Assembly: GCA_963920525.1 (NCBI GenBank)
Contig: OY986437.1
Location: 111,220,715 to 111,284,714 of the forward strand
Source of the DNA: Dichetophora obliterata
Taxonomy: Eukaryota; Arthropoda; Insecta; Diptera; Sciomyzidae
Length of the DNA: 64,000 nucleotides
Direction of reading: 5' to 3'
Below are positions 46,067-58,690 of this stretch, piece by piece. The translations under genes and the position numbers were made by a program. The notes below the pieces were generated by a model that ran no database searches, was not told the origin of the DNA, and worked only from the letters and a program-made list of their open reading frames with translations. Position 1 is the stretch's first letter. The number at the start of each line of letters is the position of its first letter.

Positions 46067-46848
46067 GTGGTATTTTGAACTTTGGTGTTGGTTCATACAT
46101 ATACAGAAACAATCACTCAGGGCCGTATTCGGTTGTATCGTAAAAGAAGGCCTAAACTGTTAAAGTTTGTTCTTAAATTTTAGGAATATTTCAAGAATAG
46201 CAACAACTCTAATTATTTTTAAAAAAATTTTAGATCACTCGCAATTGGCTTAGAAGTTATAGGCATCGAACGTTAGAAAAATGGACTAAAAATCTAGCTG
46301 ATTTTTGAAATTTTCCAACAAAACTTAACTTTATTGGTATAAAAAAAGAGATAATGCAAATATCTATTCAACAAAATATCAAACACAAAAATACATACAC
46401 TTTAGATACAACCCTTTTTTTACTTAAACTCGCGAGTTTTTTCCAAATTTAACAAAAAAAAAACCTAAATTTATTTAGTTCTCTTTTTAATAGGAGGCCT
46501 TTGGCCGCTGTTTTAGGAATACAAACCTCAGTAAGTCCAACACAGGCTTCGCTGTCTACAGTACTTCTGGATGTAGTTATCTCTTTAATAGTTCTCTTTT
46601 TAATTTATTGCTTTCGTAAAAGGAAAACCACTAGTTTTTCAGACATATTCTAACTATAAAAAAATATATCTTAAAAAGTTATGCATGGAATTTTATGTTT
46701 GACACCTCGTTGAATAGATACGCGCATTACCTTTGTTTTAATACCCATAAAGCTTAGTTTTGTTGAAAAACTAGAAAAACAGCAAGATTTTTAGGTAATT
46801 TTTCTGAAATTGGAGGCCTATAAATTCTAAACTTGAACTTTAATTACA
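46067..46848. other. AT-rich, no gene recognised
   Basis: No terminal repeats or open frames of note. Several aggcct hexamers occur (46150, 46495, 46814). Confidence 0.35.
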
Positions 46849-48026
46849 CAGTGCGACAGCCAAAACGTGAGTAAGAAACCGACAAATGTGTTCAATTATT
46901 TCCGGACTCCTAATCACGAATCTGGCACCCAAATTTTTCCATCACATCAGGATTTTGAGAAAACTAGTAGAATCAAAATTGAGAAAATTACCTTCGGTAC
47001 CACTTCTGATGCTCGATATATAACACCTTATATTCATGTTTTTGGAAAAGTTGAAAAATTGCAGTAAAGTATACATTTCTCAGAAACAAGAAAATGGATA
47101 TGCAAAAAATTTGCAAATTATTAATTCGCCAAATTTAAGGAAAACGTAAAAACTTTAATTAATACCATTAAAATTTAGACAATCAGACAACAATCAAAAG
47201 CTCTGTGCTATCTCGGGAGTATCTTTAGATTCGAACACCCTTCACACCTTATACTCTGGGTAAAAATTAAGAAAAGCATAGCGTTTGGCAAAATATTTTT
47301 AGTTAAAGTCTGTATTTACTTTTACTTTAAGACATAAATAGTTTTTCTTACAAAAATCTAAGCATTTTGAAATCTATGTTTTTACCTGTTTTTCTCAAAA
47401 AACATCTTTGTTCTTGCGGTAGAGAGAGACATGTTCATTTTCCTAAAAATTTTTTGGGAGATCTTGACAACCCTATGCAACTTTTGAGACCTCTTAGAAT
47501 GTGAAATTCGAGAAAGCAATTATGATTCGATACGCCCTATTGTACATATCTCAACATTTTGAATTAATTTTTGCATTTTGGGGTTCTATTGTTTGGATAT
47601 GGTGGATCCAGGGTGATTTTGTTGTTGGAAGCCCCTATAAGTTTTTTAATAGGGATGATTTTTTGCCAACACACAATATTACATTTCTCAATGGTTTGCA
47701 GAATACAGCTATGCTAAAATAAACTATTTTTGAAAAACGTAAAAATAAGAGTAAAAAAAGGGGATGGAGATGGAAGTATGAAAGACAATTTTTTATCAAC
47801 TTACAACAAACATCTTTGCCATATACAAAAATCGCGTACCACTTTTAGTTTTGACAATTCAAGTTGATTGCTCTTAGGAGAATTTTTTGACCTTGAATTA
47901 CGGTTTTCTCAAAATCCTGATGTGATGGAATAATTTGGCTGCCAGATTCGTGATTAGGAGTCCGAAAATAATTGAAAACATTTGTCGGTTTCTTACTCAC
48001 AAAAAAAGGCTCTTTTTGGTGCAGTG
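46849..48026. mobile_element. 1.2-kb MITE-like element with ~130-bp inverted ends
   Basis: Left end cagtgcgacagcc then gtgagtaagaaaccgacaaa; right end, inverted, cactgcaccaaaaagag then gtgagtaagaaaccgacaaa. Inverted similarity continues through gactcctaatcacgaatctg. A 5-bp ttaca lies on both sides (46844-46848 and 48027-48031) and may be the target duplication. Open frames inside are short and unlike any transposase. A partial second copy is at 1768-2290. Confidence 0.75.
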
Positions 48027-48764
48027 TTACAAATGAAATTAGATTAGTTTTTTAAAATCCTTATTTTTTTTGGGTGTTTCTGCCTAGTTGTTGTGCAGAA
48101 ATAAGAAAAATTTAACAAACAGGTACTAAATCTGATTCACTATGCTGAAAACAAGAGCGCCCCAAAATATATTCAACTGTGAAAAATTACTGCGCCCCTG
48201 AAGCAGTGTTTGTGTTTTGACAGATGTGGTTTGATCAAGCTGGCGCAAAGTCAACCGGGTCTAATTTTCATTTTTTAACCATTTTTATTTAGAAATGTAT
48301 ACATTTCTATTACAAATAAGTTAAAAAAATACTGTTTGAAACTAAATAAAGCACTTTTGTTAAAAGAATTCAAACCGTATGGGCATATGTACCTGCGGAC
48401 CGAAAGTTCATTGTTTTTAAGGTTTCGGGAACTTATACAATTTTTAACCGCACAAGTCATGTTGCATTTATTTTTGTGGTTTTTTTCTTTGGTTTTGTCG
48501 CTTTCTAAACAGTGAAAAATTCTTAAAATTATACTATTTTCAACTATTTTTCTAAGGAGTCTTCCAATCAGATGCCAGGGTTCTCAGAAATGTCATAAAA
48601 CACTCTCTGTCTCGCTCGCACAATTTACGAATGGTGCGACAGTTCACGTACAGTGTATGTGTTAGCAACACCATTTCCTAATATTTTACTTCTTTAATAA
48701 AAACAATATTGCAGCATTTTGCAAGTACTAGATTTGAAACCAAAGCAGGTGTGGACTAGGGCTT
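48027..48764. other. No gene recognised
   Basis: AT-rich with a slightly richer stretch at 48590-48660. No motif supports a gene. Confidence 0.35.
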
Positions 48765-48830
48765 TCAATCCCGGGATCCCGAACGAATTTTTAGTCCCGA
48801 AATTCCGGGATTCACATCACATGGATATAT
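48765..48830. repeat. Possible transposon end with cccgggatcccg
   Basis: The text agggctttcaatcccgggat then cccgaacg and aaattccgggatt is a cluster of ccgggat motifs in both orientations, as seen at ends of some hAT elements. The other end was not found in the following 1.1 kb. Confidence 0.3.
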
Positions 48831-49984
48831 AAAAATTTTCAGCAACTATAAATGCAACTGCAAGGTTGCTATGGTTTTTATTATCGAAATCACCCTGTTT
48901 TTTTGTCTCTCCATACACCTGAAATTCTATTTTTCTGAGCCTGTTTTTTTATCTCTCCATACACCTGAAAGTCTATTTTTTTAATTTGTTTTGGTTGTGA
49001 TCTTAAAAGACTCTGTTTACTAACTTTCATGGAATTTTGAAAGTAACAATAATTTTATTACTATACTATAATTTTTTTTCTATAAAAAGAATTATTAATG
49101 CACATCATTGTTTTTACTAACCGCTAACTAATTTATTTCCTTTTACTTTTTTTTAAAAGATAAATATAAGTTGTCTGTTTTGTTTAAACAGACCCACCGG
49201 AGGGAATTAATGCTATATCTGGGGCACCTTGTATATAATTCATGCAGCTTTAAATATAAAAATACAGGTGTCCCTATTTTTTTGCACATCACTGTATACT
49301 AAAGAAACACAAAAGCATATTTATGGACATTATTTGTTGATAATTATTCAATAAACATGAATTTATATATAAATAGGCGTAGGCAAAACAGTTCGGCACC
49401 ATTTTCTCCCGTTTTTTTAAATCAATTTGGATAATTTTTCTTTCAAATGAAGAAGAAGAAGCAGGGCGAAGAGTGCACCGAATACTTTTTGTGAGCTTTG
49501 ACCTGAAATTTGAGCGTTCAAAACAGAATTTCTTAAATAAAAGCTTAGCTATAAGAGTTGGAAGAACCGGTGTAAGAGGAACACGGTGTTGCTGAGATGT
49601 ACATAAAATATGGCAGACATTTCTCGCTATCTCTTACGGTACCCTACAATAAGCATTTTGCTTTGAAGCATGTGCGAATATATGATGGGATTGTGAAATT
49701 TCTTACAATCAGTAAATTTTGAAAAATTCTCGTTATTTTGACATCTGAAATTTGACATTTCAAATTATGACGATATCTTGAACACTGTAGCTTTTCTCAG
49801 TACAGCGTATTTTTGTATGAAAAGTCGTTGGTTAACACTGAGCGGCAAACTAAAAATAGATATAGAGTAGTTTGTTATCTCTTTCTACGCTCATCTGAAA
49901 ACGTAAGCGATTGCATATCACAATGTAGGTCGAAAGGTCACAGTGAAAAGGTCGAATTTCGACCACTGGCGATTTCTAGTTAAT
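48831..49984. other. No gene recognised
   Basis: AT-rich. One duplicated segment: tgtttttttgtctctccata at about 48895 and tgtttttttatctctccata at about 48943. No open frame of note. Confidence 0.4.
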
Positions 49985-50860
49985 ATTAATAAGATGTAAA
50001 TTAGGGTGGCCCTTAACTGTATGGGAATTTTTTTTATAAATTGAATATGTGCGGTGGCCTCGTTTGTTTCTTATCATGTCAAAAGTATATTCTGAAAATT
50101 TCAGGAAAAAATATTAATATATAAACGTGCCGCTTGCGACCTTAAGTTGAAAATCTGATTTATATAGGAAAAAATTTTTCTTTTTTTAAAATATCCCAAT
50201 AACTTTTTTTAAGTGCATAAATTTTAAAAAACTAAAGCGCGCCTTGTTTTTGATTTAATTTTTCTTCAAAATGTGCTCTCAAGCATGGAAATTAGACAAA
50301 AAATACTAGAGTTGTGATTTTTTACTCTTAGAAAAAAATCTAAATTTTTCCTTGTTGTATTAAAAAAATCGCAAAAATCCAAATTTAAAAAAATTTCATT
50401 GAAATGTTGTGGAAATATTTTCTTAAACTATATTCAAAACAGATACAAAAAATTGTGGGATTACGTTAAATAACCTGCTCGTTTCGGTAGAAGTGTACCT
50501 TTTTTGGAAATTTCGAGTTTGGGTATTTTTACGAAAAAAATTTAAAAAAAATTTAAAAATGAAAGTTTTGAAAAAATTGGATCTAGAAATAGATTGAGGA
50601 TAGTTGTGAGCTATTTTGTACAAAAAATTTAAAAAAAACCAAAATTCGGATACCAAAGTTATAGCTATTGAAAATTACTTTTTTCCAAAAATTTTCAAAG
50701 TGCTGCCTGTCTGTGGCACTTCAAACACAAGAAAATTTGTAAAAAAATCGGAAAAACTATGTTTCTCACTTAAAATGACTTCAAAATCTTAAAAATATAT
50801 GAATGATTTTTTTTAGAAAAAATTTTGGATTCCAGGGATATTGATGTGCCTACATATCAC
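49985..50860. repeat. Dispersed repeat, family H
   Basis: Starts near ttagggtggcccttaactg. Its 50580-50720 part (gtgagctattttgtacaaaa, accaaagttatagctattg, tgtctgtggcacttcaaa) recurs inverted at 58745-58900. Non-coding, class unknown. Confidence 0.55.
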
Positions 50861-52240
50861 ACCCTGGTTTTAGGGTAAAAAATATTCAGAATATTCAGAT
50901 GACAGACGACGCTCACGCAAAAAAATGTTTAGATTGTAAGCCCCTGGGGCAATAAACACAGATGCTGACGAACACATCTGAGTTGGAAGGACCAAGTTGG
51001 CAAGACCTGGCAAAACATGAAGCTTACAACTGACGACAGCAAGCGCAGGAAAAAATGGATGGCACAAATTCTTAGACGAGGTCCTCCAAAGCCGACGGTT
51101 GTAGCGTCAGCTAGCGCTAGCTAGTAAGTAAAGGCTAAGTAATTAATTAATATTCTCGTGAAAACTTTAACCGAAATATTATGCATTTTTTTATAGATAA
51201 ATTATATCAAGCAATTTTAGTGTCAACAAAAAAAAATACTATAGCATATAAAAAGGATTAAAATGAATTCAAACACGCAAGCTTTTGAAAAAGCTTTTCA
51301 AAGACTACTCTTCTAAAGTTGAATGCCTTTATTACCCACTTAAAGGCACGGCAACACTTCATTTTAATCGATTACGATTATATATATATATTTTCTTCAT
51401 TTATTAAATCGGTAAAGAGGAGTTTTTCACCCTAATAGATAAGGAGTTTTGTACAGGAATGATTGTGCGTGTGCGTTTGTGTAAGTCGAATGACAACAAC
51501 GTGTTGAAATTTAATCCAAACAAACATTTTCACGCCTGACGGCAATTCGTGTGATACTCGTGTGTGTGTGAGTGTGTACATGTTTTCAGGTGAGTATGGT
51601 CAAAGTGTTTAAGTATATTGTTGTTGATAAAAATTGTTTGTACATTCAATAGATGTTCTATCAATAACTTATTTTTACACGCAACACAGGTGTTGAACTA
51701 AGCTGTTTTTCTTCCATTTTTATTTGCTCTGCAATTGTTCTAAGGCAAGCAAGCTTCTATACCTACAAAAGCACTAAAACGTGTTACAAATTAAAAAAAT
51801 TTAAAAAATGCACTGAAAAAAAATCTATATGTTTTACAGCTGAGGGCTAATGTGTTTATTTTTTTAAAGCATATATTGAAGTAACCAGAAACACCGCGTG
51901 CCAAAAAAAAGCATCACCACGAAATATTTATAGAAATGGTTAAAAATCTGCTAAAATTGCATTTTATAATAAAAATTTTGATAAGGCTGTGTTTATTGAC
52001 ATCTTTTTAATCGTGCTAAAAAATGTAAATATAAAAAGTAAGCAAATGCTGATATTTTTAACAATGTTTTTTAATTAATAAATATCTAGAGAATGGTCCA
52101 AATATATTTTGTATTTTTTTTTTTTTTGTAATGCTGAAATTTTTTTTTTAACCCTCAAGCAATACCGAATTATAGTCTTAATGGCGGTCCAATTTTGATA
52201 TAATCGAAGTTTTAAGTTATTGCCACATAAAAACTTTTTC
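50861..52240. other. No gene recognised
   Basis: Includes a (TA)n run near 51380 and a GT-rich stretch at 51555-51580. A 65-codon minus frame (50870-51067) has no recognised motif. Some GC-richer text at 51000-51120 is unexplained. Confidence 0.35.
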
Positions 52241-52247
52241 GCTTAAA

Positions 52248-52603
52248 GTTTAGTATGCTGTAGAAGCGAAAAGAAATCTTCCGTAAGAAATGCATTGTTT
52301 TTGACAGCGAAAAGGTTGCTAAATTTTTTTTTCGTTGGTTAGTACGCTGTTGAACTGAAAAATTTGTTCAATGCAGCCAAATTCACAGCCATGATTGGAG
52401 AGTTAAAATTTCGGTGTCTTTAATATGTCCGTACATTTAATTGGCGTGGAAATTTGACATTCAACAATAATGTTCAACTAACACATTCAACAAACAGGTT
52501 TATAGTAAGTATGTGTTAGAGTTGAGTCTCCAACAAAATTTCACGTGTAGAATTAAATGTCTTCAATTTTCGTTCCTACAGCATACTAAGCTTAAGACGC
52601 GAA
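52248..52603. mobile_element. MITE with agtatgctgtag ends
   Basis: Left tttagtatgctgtagaagcg and right, inverted, cttagtatgctgtaggaacg. A third, weaker copy (ttagtacgctgttgaactg) lies at about 52340. About 350 bp, non-coding. Flanking cttaa motifs may be a target duplication but do not align cleanly. Confidence 0.65.
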
Positions 52604-54240
52604 ATTTTTTTACCCTTTTTGAAAGTTATAAAAAGATATACTAAACAGTTCGCCAGTTAAAACGGATTTTGAGCCCAAATTAAACAAAAAAGTTAAAAAA
52701 ATATGTGAGTAAAACCAATTTCCTGGCGAATAAAAAGATTGTATGGAGGTTTTGTCCTTGTTTTGATAATCAATATATTATTTAGTGGTTGGAGCACAGT
52801 TAAATACTTTTTAAAAATAATTGCATTTTGTTGCAGAAGAATCTTAAAAGAAAGAAGTTAAATGAATTAAAAATAAGAACTTATGTACCTAGAAACCAGA
52901 GCCAGGTTAAGACAACTTTTCCGATTTTGACCTTCTTTTTTTTTTTCTTTTGCTATTTCATAATCATACAGATGATGAAATGGAACAAAAACTCATTTAA
53001 TCTTCTTGGCCTTGATAAATTTTTGATCTGAAGTGTGTACAGTAGAATTTATGGTTTTTTTTTTATTATAGTCTTTATTCTCAAGGACCTGAAAAAGTGG
53101 TGCTATATCTATACGTACAAATTTTATGATCTTCCGCCTTTTTTTGTATAAAGCAAACTACTGATTTGCACTTGCCAATTCAACAAAATCCAATTAATCA
53201 TGCAAATTTTGGGTGATTTTTTAGCTCGTCTAAAAAAACGTATCTGGTGATGCGTTTTTTTTTTGGCACGGTATTTCAAATACTTAAACTTGTTTTTGTA
53301 CTTACTGTTATTTTAACAAGTTTAAGCTATTTTTCAAATACACATTTTTGTCATTGTAGATAAGAACGAATGTTTTTAAAAAATATATCAATATTCGATA
53401 AAAATTTAAAATTTAGTTAAAAAATTAACACTTAACACTGTCTTAAATTTTAAAGGATATGGATTTTTTTCAGTGCAAAAATAGTTTACTGAATTTTATA
53501 ATGAAAAGCATCAGTTATGAACTAGAAAACTAAGAAGCTGAATAGACACATATATAAACAATACAAAAATACATAATAACGTATGCTACATTAATAACAC
53601 ATTAACTTAGCAACCAACAGAAATTAATCGAAAGCAAAAAAAAAAAACCATAATTAAAACAAATTGAACTTATTTGAAAAACCAAATAGTTAATATGTCA
53701 TGACATGATGAGTAAGATAAGTAGGAAAAAGCAAGATGAAGCAATAGTGAAAAAGTACAAAAAGTAAACCACACACCAAAACCAACAAAGCAACTTGTTT
53801 GCCAACTGAGGCAATATTTTATTGGTTTGAAGTAAAAGAAAAAAAGTTTAATTTGGTATATTTATGTTCAGTTGTGTCTAGTAAGTAAGAAGTGTAAATT
53901 TAACGGGAAAACATGCATCAAAATTAAATAAATTTTTAAGCGATCGATTGCGAATGAAAAAACAATATTATAACAAATACCAGGAGTGCCTAGAAAGAGG
54001 CTCAATTGGACAGTCAATTTGAGGGAAGTGCGTCCAAATGAAGTCCATTTTGTGAACTGGCAATAGAGCTCCTCGAATTAAAAAAAAACATGTGTCAAAA
54101 TTTCGCAAAATTTTCAACCGGCGCGCATACGTTCATCCCATACAAAAGTTGGAAAAAATAGAAGGAGTGCCTATGGTAATGAAATTTTGTTTGTTTGGTT
54201 AGTTTAAGATTATTAAAAAAAATCAAAAATAGCAGCCAGT
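52604..54240. other. AT-rich, no gene recognised
   Basis: Short frames only. The 67-codon frame at 52828-53031 is compositionally biased. Confidence 0.4.
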
Positions 54241-55460
54241 CTAAAATAAAAAATTGCTTTCAAGCCATAACTATTGATTGGAAAGATAATTGGGATAATT
54301 TTTTCACGTAAATATTTTTTTAAATATGAATATTTTGTAAAAACTACAACATTTTGAAAAATATAAATTTCGGCAAAGAAATAATAGCTTCGGTTCGAAA
54401 AAAACTTTATTGTTTTGATGAAAAAAACGGTTTAACTATTTTTGCTCAAAACTGAAAGAAATTTTGAATATTAGTGTTATATCATATGAAAGATAGTAAG
54501 AAATGCAATTTTTACTTGCTTTTATTTTTACAACAAAATCACTTTTGAGCAATTTATTGGGTAAAAAAACAATATTTGGAAACTTTGCTTAAATAAGATA
54601 AAACATATAGGCACTGAGCTAACGTTACAGTTCAAACTATTTGTATTAACCCTTTTAGTGGATTTGCCCAATATATGGGACACGTCAGAAAGTTATTTTT
54701 ATATTTATTTTGCAACGCTTTTTCAACATAATAAAAATTAATTTAGAGGTATTTGGCATAAAAGTCAGTTGGATTTTCGATTTTGTGCCGAAGTAAAGAA
54801 CAAAATATATTTTTTTTGCCTATTTTATAAGAAAAAATCAACCGGAGAAATGTCAAATTTATGTTTTTTTTATCTTTTTATGGCTTTTATGATAAGAATA
54901 TTAAGAGAGTTTAAAAAACAAATATCTAAAGGGTTGAAAAACATTCAAGGGATTACTAAAAAAAAGGTTGTGCCGAACAGGAGCAAAGGAATTTTTTCTT
55001 TGTACAAGATTGCAAAGCTTAAGTAGCGCACGTAAAAATCAAAAGAATGTTTTTCATATTTTTAGGACCTAAATGATAGGAAGATTACCTCAAAAAATTA
55101 TTTTGTTCTTACTTTAGCATAGCCATTGAAAGGGTTAAGTGCTTCTATTGAACTTTTGAACAAAAATTAGCTATAAATATATATTTTTTTTTTCATTCTT
55201 AGGTAACGATGCTCTATGAAAAAGTCGTCGTACTAAAAATTTCAACAACTTTTAAGATATGTAAGGTTTTTTGTGTCAAAATAACAGAAATAATTTAAAA
55301 TTGAATTGGTAAAAATTCCGATAGTGAAAAGTATTTCAGCAAGTAAATTTAAGGTTAAGTTACAGCTAAAGCAAGTAAGTTAAAAAGGGTCGGAAAACTA
55401 CGTTTGTAACATCTGGTCTAGGATGCATATAATATGTTTACCTTGTTTGGTAAATAAATA
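54241..55460. repeat. Dispersed repeat family I, copy 1
   Basis: Aligns by eye with about 60200-60970: attgattggaaagataattg / ttgattggaaagagatattg, tatgtcatatgaaa-type text, ttaggtaacgatgctctatg / ttaggcaacgatgttttatg, and gaaaaagtcgt. Interrupted by a piggyBac-type MITE. Confidence 0.75.
54650..55134. mobile_element. piggyBac-type MITE at TTAA
   Basis: Starts cccttttagtgg and ends ccattgaaaggg, with TTAA on both sides (54646-54649 and 55135-55138). TTAA and ccctt-type ends define piggyBac elements. An 85-codon lysine-rich frame (54769-55026, +) matches no transposase I know. The insertion cleanly splits family I copy 1. Confidence 0.85.
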
Positions 55461-56221
55461 AATATATATTTTTATTTGTTTGTATATTTTTCTTAGCTTT
55501 ATTAATTTGCTAGCAGGTCACAAATTTCCGCGGCTTTGCCACCGACCTTTTTTTATCAATTTCTCTTAGGTTGCGGCCAGAGTGGATCCAGATGCAGACA
55601 GGCAGGCACATGCAGCAACCTGCACAGCAGATAAGTCGTGCAGAGTGAATGCGGCGATCATTACAGGTTGTCGTTCGACAAAACAGACTGGCTCTGGTTT
55701 CTCGTAGCTGATTTTAGTTTTTTTGTCGTTTTTTGCAATTTTTGCAGGAAAATGCGTTTTTAAGCGCATTTTCAAGTAAACAAAGCAATACATAATAATG
55801 TAAAAATATTTATTTCATAATTCGTTGTATTCTTAAAAATCCGTTGTTGTTTTAAATGTTTGACTAGTGATTGCCCCCCGAATATCGGATGGGTTTGATA
55901 TAAGATTTATGGAACTTTTTTTAGAGTCTTGAACTTGGTTCAACGTTCTAATTTAAATCACTTTTCATTACTTCATTAAAATTTACTTAAAATTGCAAGT
56001 TGACAGTGATAACACTTTAACCCATTGTACAACCGTGTTACAGAATTGTAACTGACCGAATAAAATAAGATGCCAAGAAACAAATAACTACATGGCTTAA
56101 TTCGATTTATTACAAATATTAGTCATTTGACGTACACTTTCCCATTCGTGAAGATAAAAAGACACGATTCCGATTTCTGGGTCGCCGAAATTTAAAAGTG
56201 TTTTTTGGGGCACCACGAAAA

Positions 56222-56292
56222 AGACCCCAATTGAAATAACCCAATGAAATAACCCAATGAAATAACCCAATGAAATAACCCAATGAAATAAG
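56222..56292. repeat. 13-bp tandem repeat aaataacccaatg
   Basis: Four to five consecutive units, with looser variants (aaataagtcccaa) up to 56480. Minus-strand frames across it (YFIGLFHWVIS-type repeats) are translations of the repeat, not genes. Confidence 0.9.
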
Positions 56293-57103
56293 TCCCAACG
56301 AAAACTAAATAAAAGCCAAAAGTAAAAATGAAATAATGCCCAAATGGCAAATAAAATAAGTCCCAAAATTTGAGGATGAACACAAAACCAAAAAATTAAA
56401 TAAGCCCCATTTAAAAAAGGTTTCAACTTAAAATGAAATTCTCTCAATATGAATGAAATAACCCCCAATGAATAGTCACTTCTGTAATTAGTGACGGGAC
56501 ATAGCCCCAAATGACAAAATTCCAAATGTATAATTTAAAATATGATTTGGGGCTATGGCCAGTTTCAAAAAGATCATAAGACCAAAAAAATGACTGTAGT
56601 AAGCCGTAATAGGCTTTGTAAAGAAAGCAGAACAACTGAGATAAATATGACTGAAATAACAACATTTTGTACAAAGCAAATAATTTTTTAATATGCACCT
56701 TTACATAAAAAAATCTTGCCAAAAATTATGAAATATGCAAAATGTGTAAAAATAACACAAATTAAAAGAGTGGGGAAAATGGAAATTTTCGAAAAAAAAT
56801 TTACAAAAAAAAACAACTTTTGGCCTATTTTTTTAAGCAAAAAGTGTAAATTTGAGAGGTTTTTTAAAAAATATATTGAATAGTGAGGAAACGGTACATT
56901 TTTTTAATTTCTCCAAAGTCATTTAATTGAACTTTTAGACAAAAAAAAAAATTAAAATTGTGGTCTAAAAAACGCAGTTTTCTTAATAAATTACAAAAAG
57001 AAAAAAAAAACTCAAATCAGTACGAGAAACCAGTGCCAGCATATTTTCTCGTACAACCTGTACTGATCTGCCTGTTGTCATTCTGTACACTTTGACCTGT
57101 ACT

Positions 57104-57233
57104 GGAATTCCCAAATATTTAACGATAATAATCGTTGTCGTTATCGGTCATTGTGCATGCAACGTTCATAGAAAATGACAGTTTTCGCTAACTAACGATA
57201 CCGAAATTCGTCGTTAACGCATTTGGGAATTCC
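57104..57233. mobile_element. 130-bp MITE nested in the 55569-57330 element
   Basis: Ends ggaattcccaaat and atttgggaattcc are perfect inverted repeats, followed inward by atttaacga / tcgttaacgc. The triplet act lies on both sides. Confidence 0.8.
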
Positions 57234-57330
57234 ACTACAGGTTTATATGAAATTATATGAAGCCAGTTTTGTCGTACTGGTGCCTGTAAGCAAACCTGCC
57301 TGTCTGCACGTCTGCACTCTGACCGCAACC

Positions 57331-58690
57331 TTAGACAATACATGTCAGAGGAAATTAAAGCATTTCTTAATTTGTTTTGAGCCGCAGCACTGCATTTATA
57401 TGTGTCTCACTTTTCGACATGCTTACGGGTTAATCTGTTTTTTTGTTTTTCTTATGCTGTGCGTACTGAGCAAAAAAAGAGAAGAGCAACATGGAGTTTA
57501 TTGAAACTCTTGCAATACAAACACGAGACAAGAAAACGATTTAGTCAGGCGCAGCATCTGGGATGATTTCTTAAAAACTGTAACACTTCAATTAAATATT
57601 AACTTATTATTAAAAATAAAAAGGATAATACTCCTATAACTTGATGGAGCTGACAAAAATTATATTATAAACCTTTTTTTATTAAAACCGGGGCAATACT
57701 TTTGGAGTTTAATGTTAAATCTAAATTTCAAATCCACATTTTAAAATTTTGGGCTTTTCTGTAGACCAAATTTTACAAATATGCTCTATGGGAAAAAGAG
57801 GGCATGTATTTTTACAGTTTTAAAAACAGACTTAAGTTCTCACTAGGTCTCGCTAGATGGCGTAAAAACACAACAGATTTCAAGAACCTTCAAGATATTT
57901 TGCTCCCACGCTTTCTGAAACCAAAAAATTGGAGTGTATATTAATAAAGGTACTTTTCGCAACAACATACTTAGTCCAAGGCTCATTCCATAAGATTCCG
58001 CCAAGGGTGGTCGCCTCACCATCTAGAAAAAAATTGACAAAAATATAAAGAATCAGGCTCATAGACAAAGGGGGTTTAAGGGGTTAAAACCCCCCTTAGG
58101 GTCTAGAAAGTATAAAAATCTAATATATTAGCATTTAGGCAACTACAACGCAACAGCTTAAAGAGTTGCAAACCACTTCAATTTTGAACTGAATTGAGAC
58201 CTATGAGATCATAGATAATATAAGGACTTTGGCATAGATTGGGATTTTAAATTCGGGCAGGGTTACGATGGTTGGCAGGCTGTCATGATTGGTACACAAC
58301 AAGCTGAAGAAGAGCTATAGGATGCTGTTATTAAAGCTTAAGACATCGCAACCGAATTTTGAAATACCACAGTATCGCCACTCGCATTTCAACTTATAAA
58401 AAGAATAAAAACTTTTGATTTTCAAATTGCTATTAATGTGGTGGCGGTTCCAACTAAATACATTTGTGATCAAGATTGTCCATTCTTTGTTGTTTTTTCA
58501 CAAAAATTAATAACTAGAACGGAAAAATTTAATAAGCATATTAATCACTAGTTTAGTAATGTCAATTGAAATGTTTAACAGTTATATTTCACTTTGGTTA
58601 TGTTGTAGAGTTGCTATTTTATAATATTTAAAACTCTTATATAAATTAGTACTAATTTTTTTAACGAAAAGCGGTTTTTCTAAAATTATT
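57331..58690. other. No gene recognised
   Basis: A small palindrome gggggtttaaggggttaaaa / cccccctta is at 58066-58100. Open frames are short. Confidence 0.4.

Larger units (their letters stand above)
55569..57330. mobile_element. 1.76-kb non-autonomous element, TTA target (PIF/Harbinger-like)
   Basis: Left ggttgcggccagagtggatc and right, inverted, ggttgcggtcagagtgcaga. Both continue with cagacaggcagg, giving imperfect repeats of about 40 bp. TTA lies on each side (55566-55568 and 57331-57333). A further inverted pair, ctggtttctcgtac and gtacgagaaaccagtgcc, is internal. No transposase is visible. Superfamily suggested only by the 3-bp TTA. Confidence 0.7.

Noticed and set aside
56097..56722. 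Minus-strand frames of 142 and 92 codons with YFIGLFHWVIS repeats
   Set aside because: Products of the 13-bp tandem repeat inside a transposable element.
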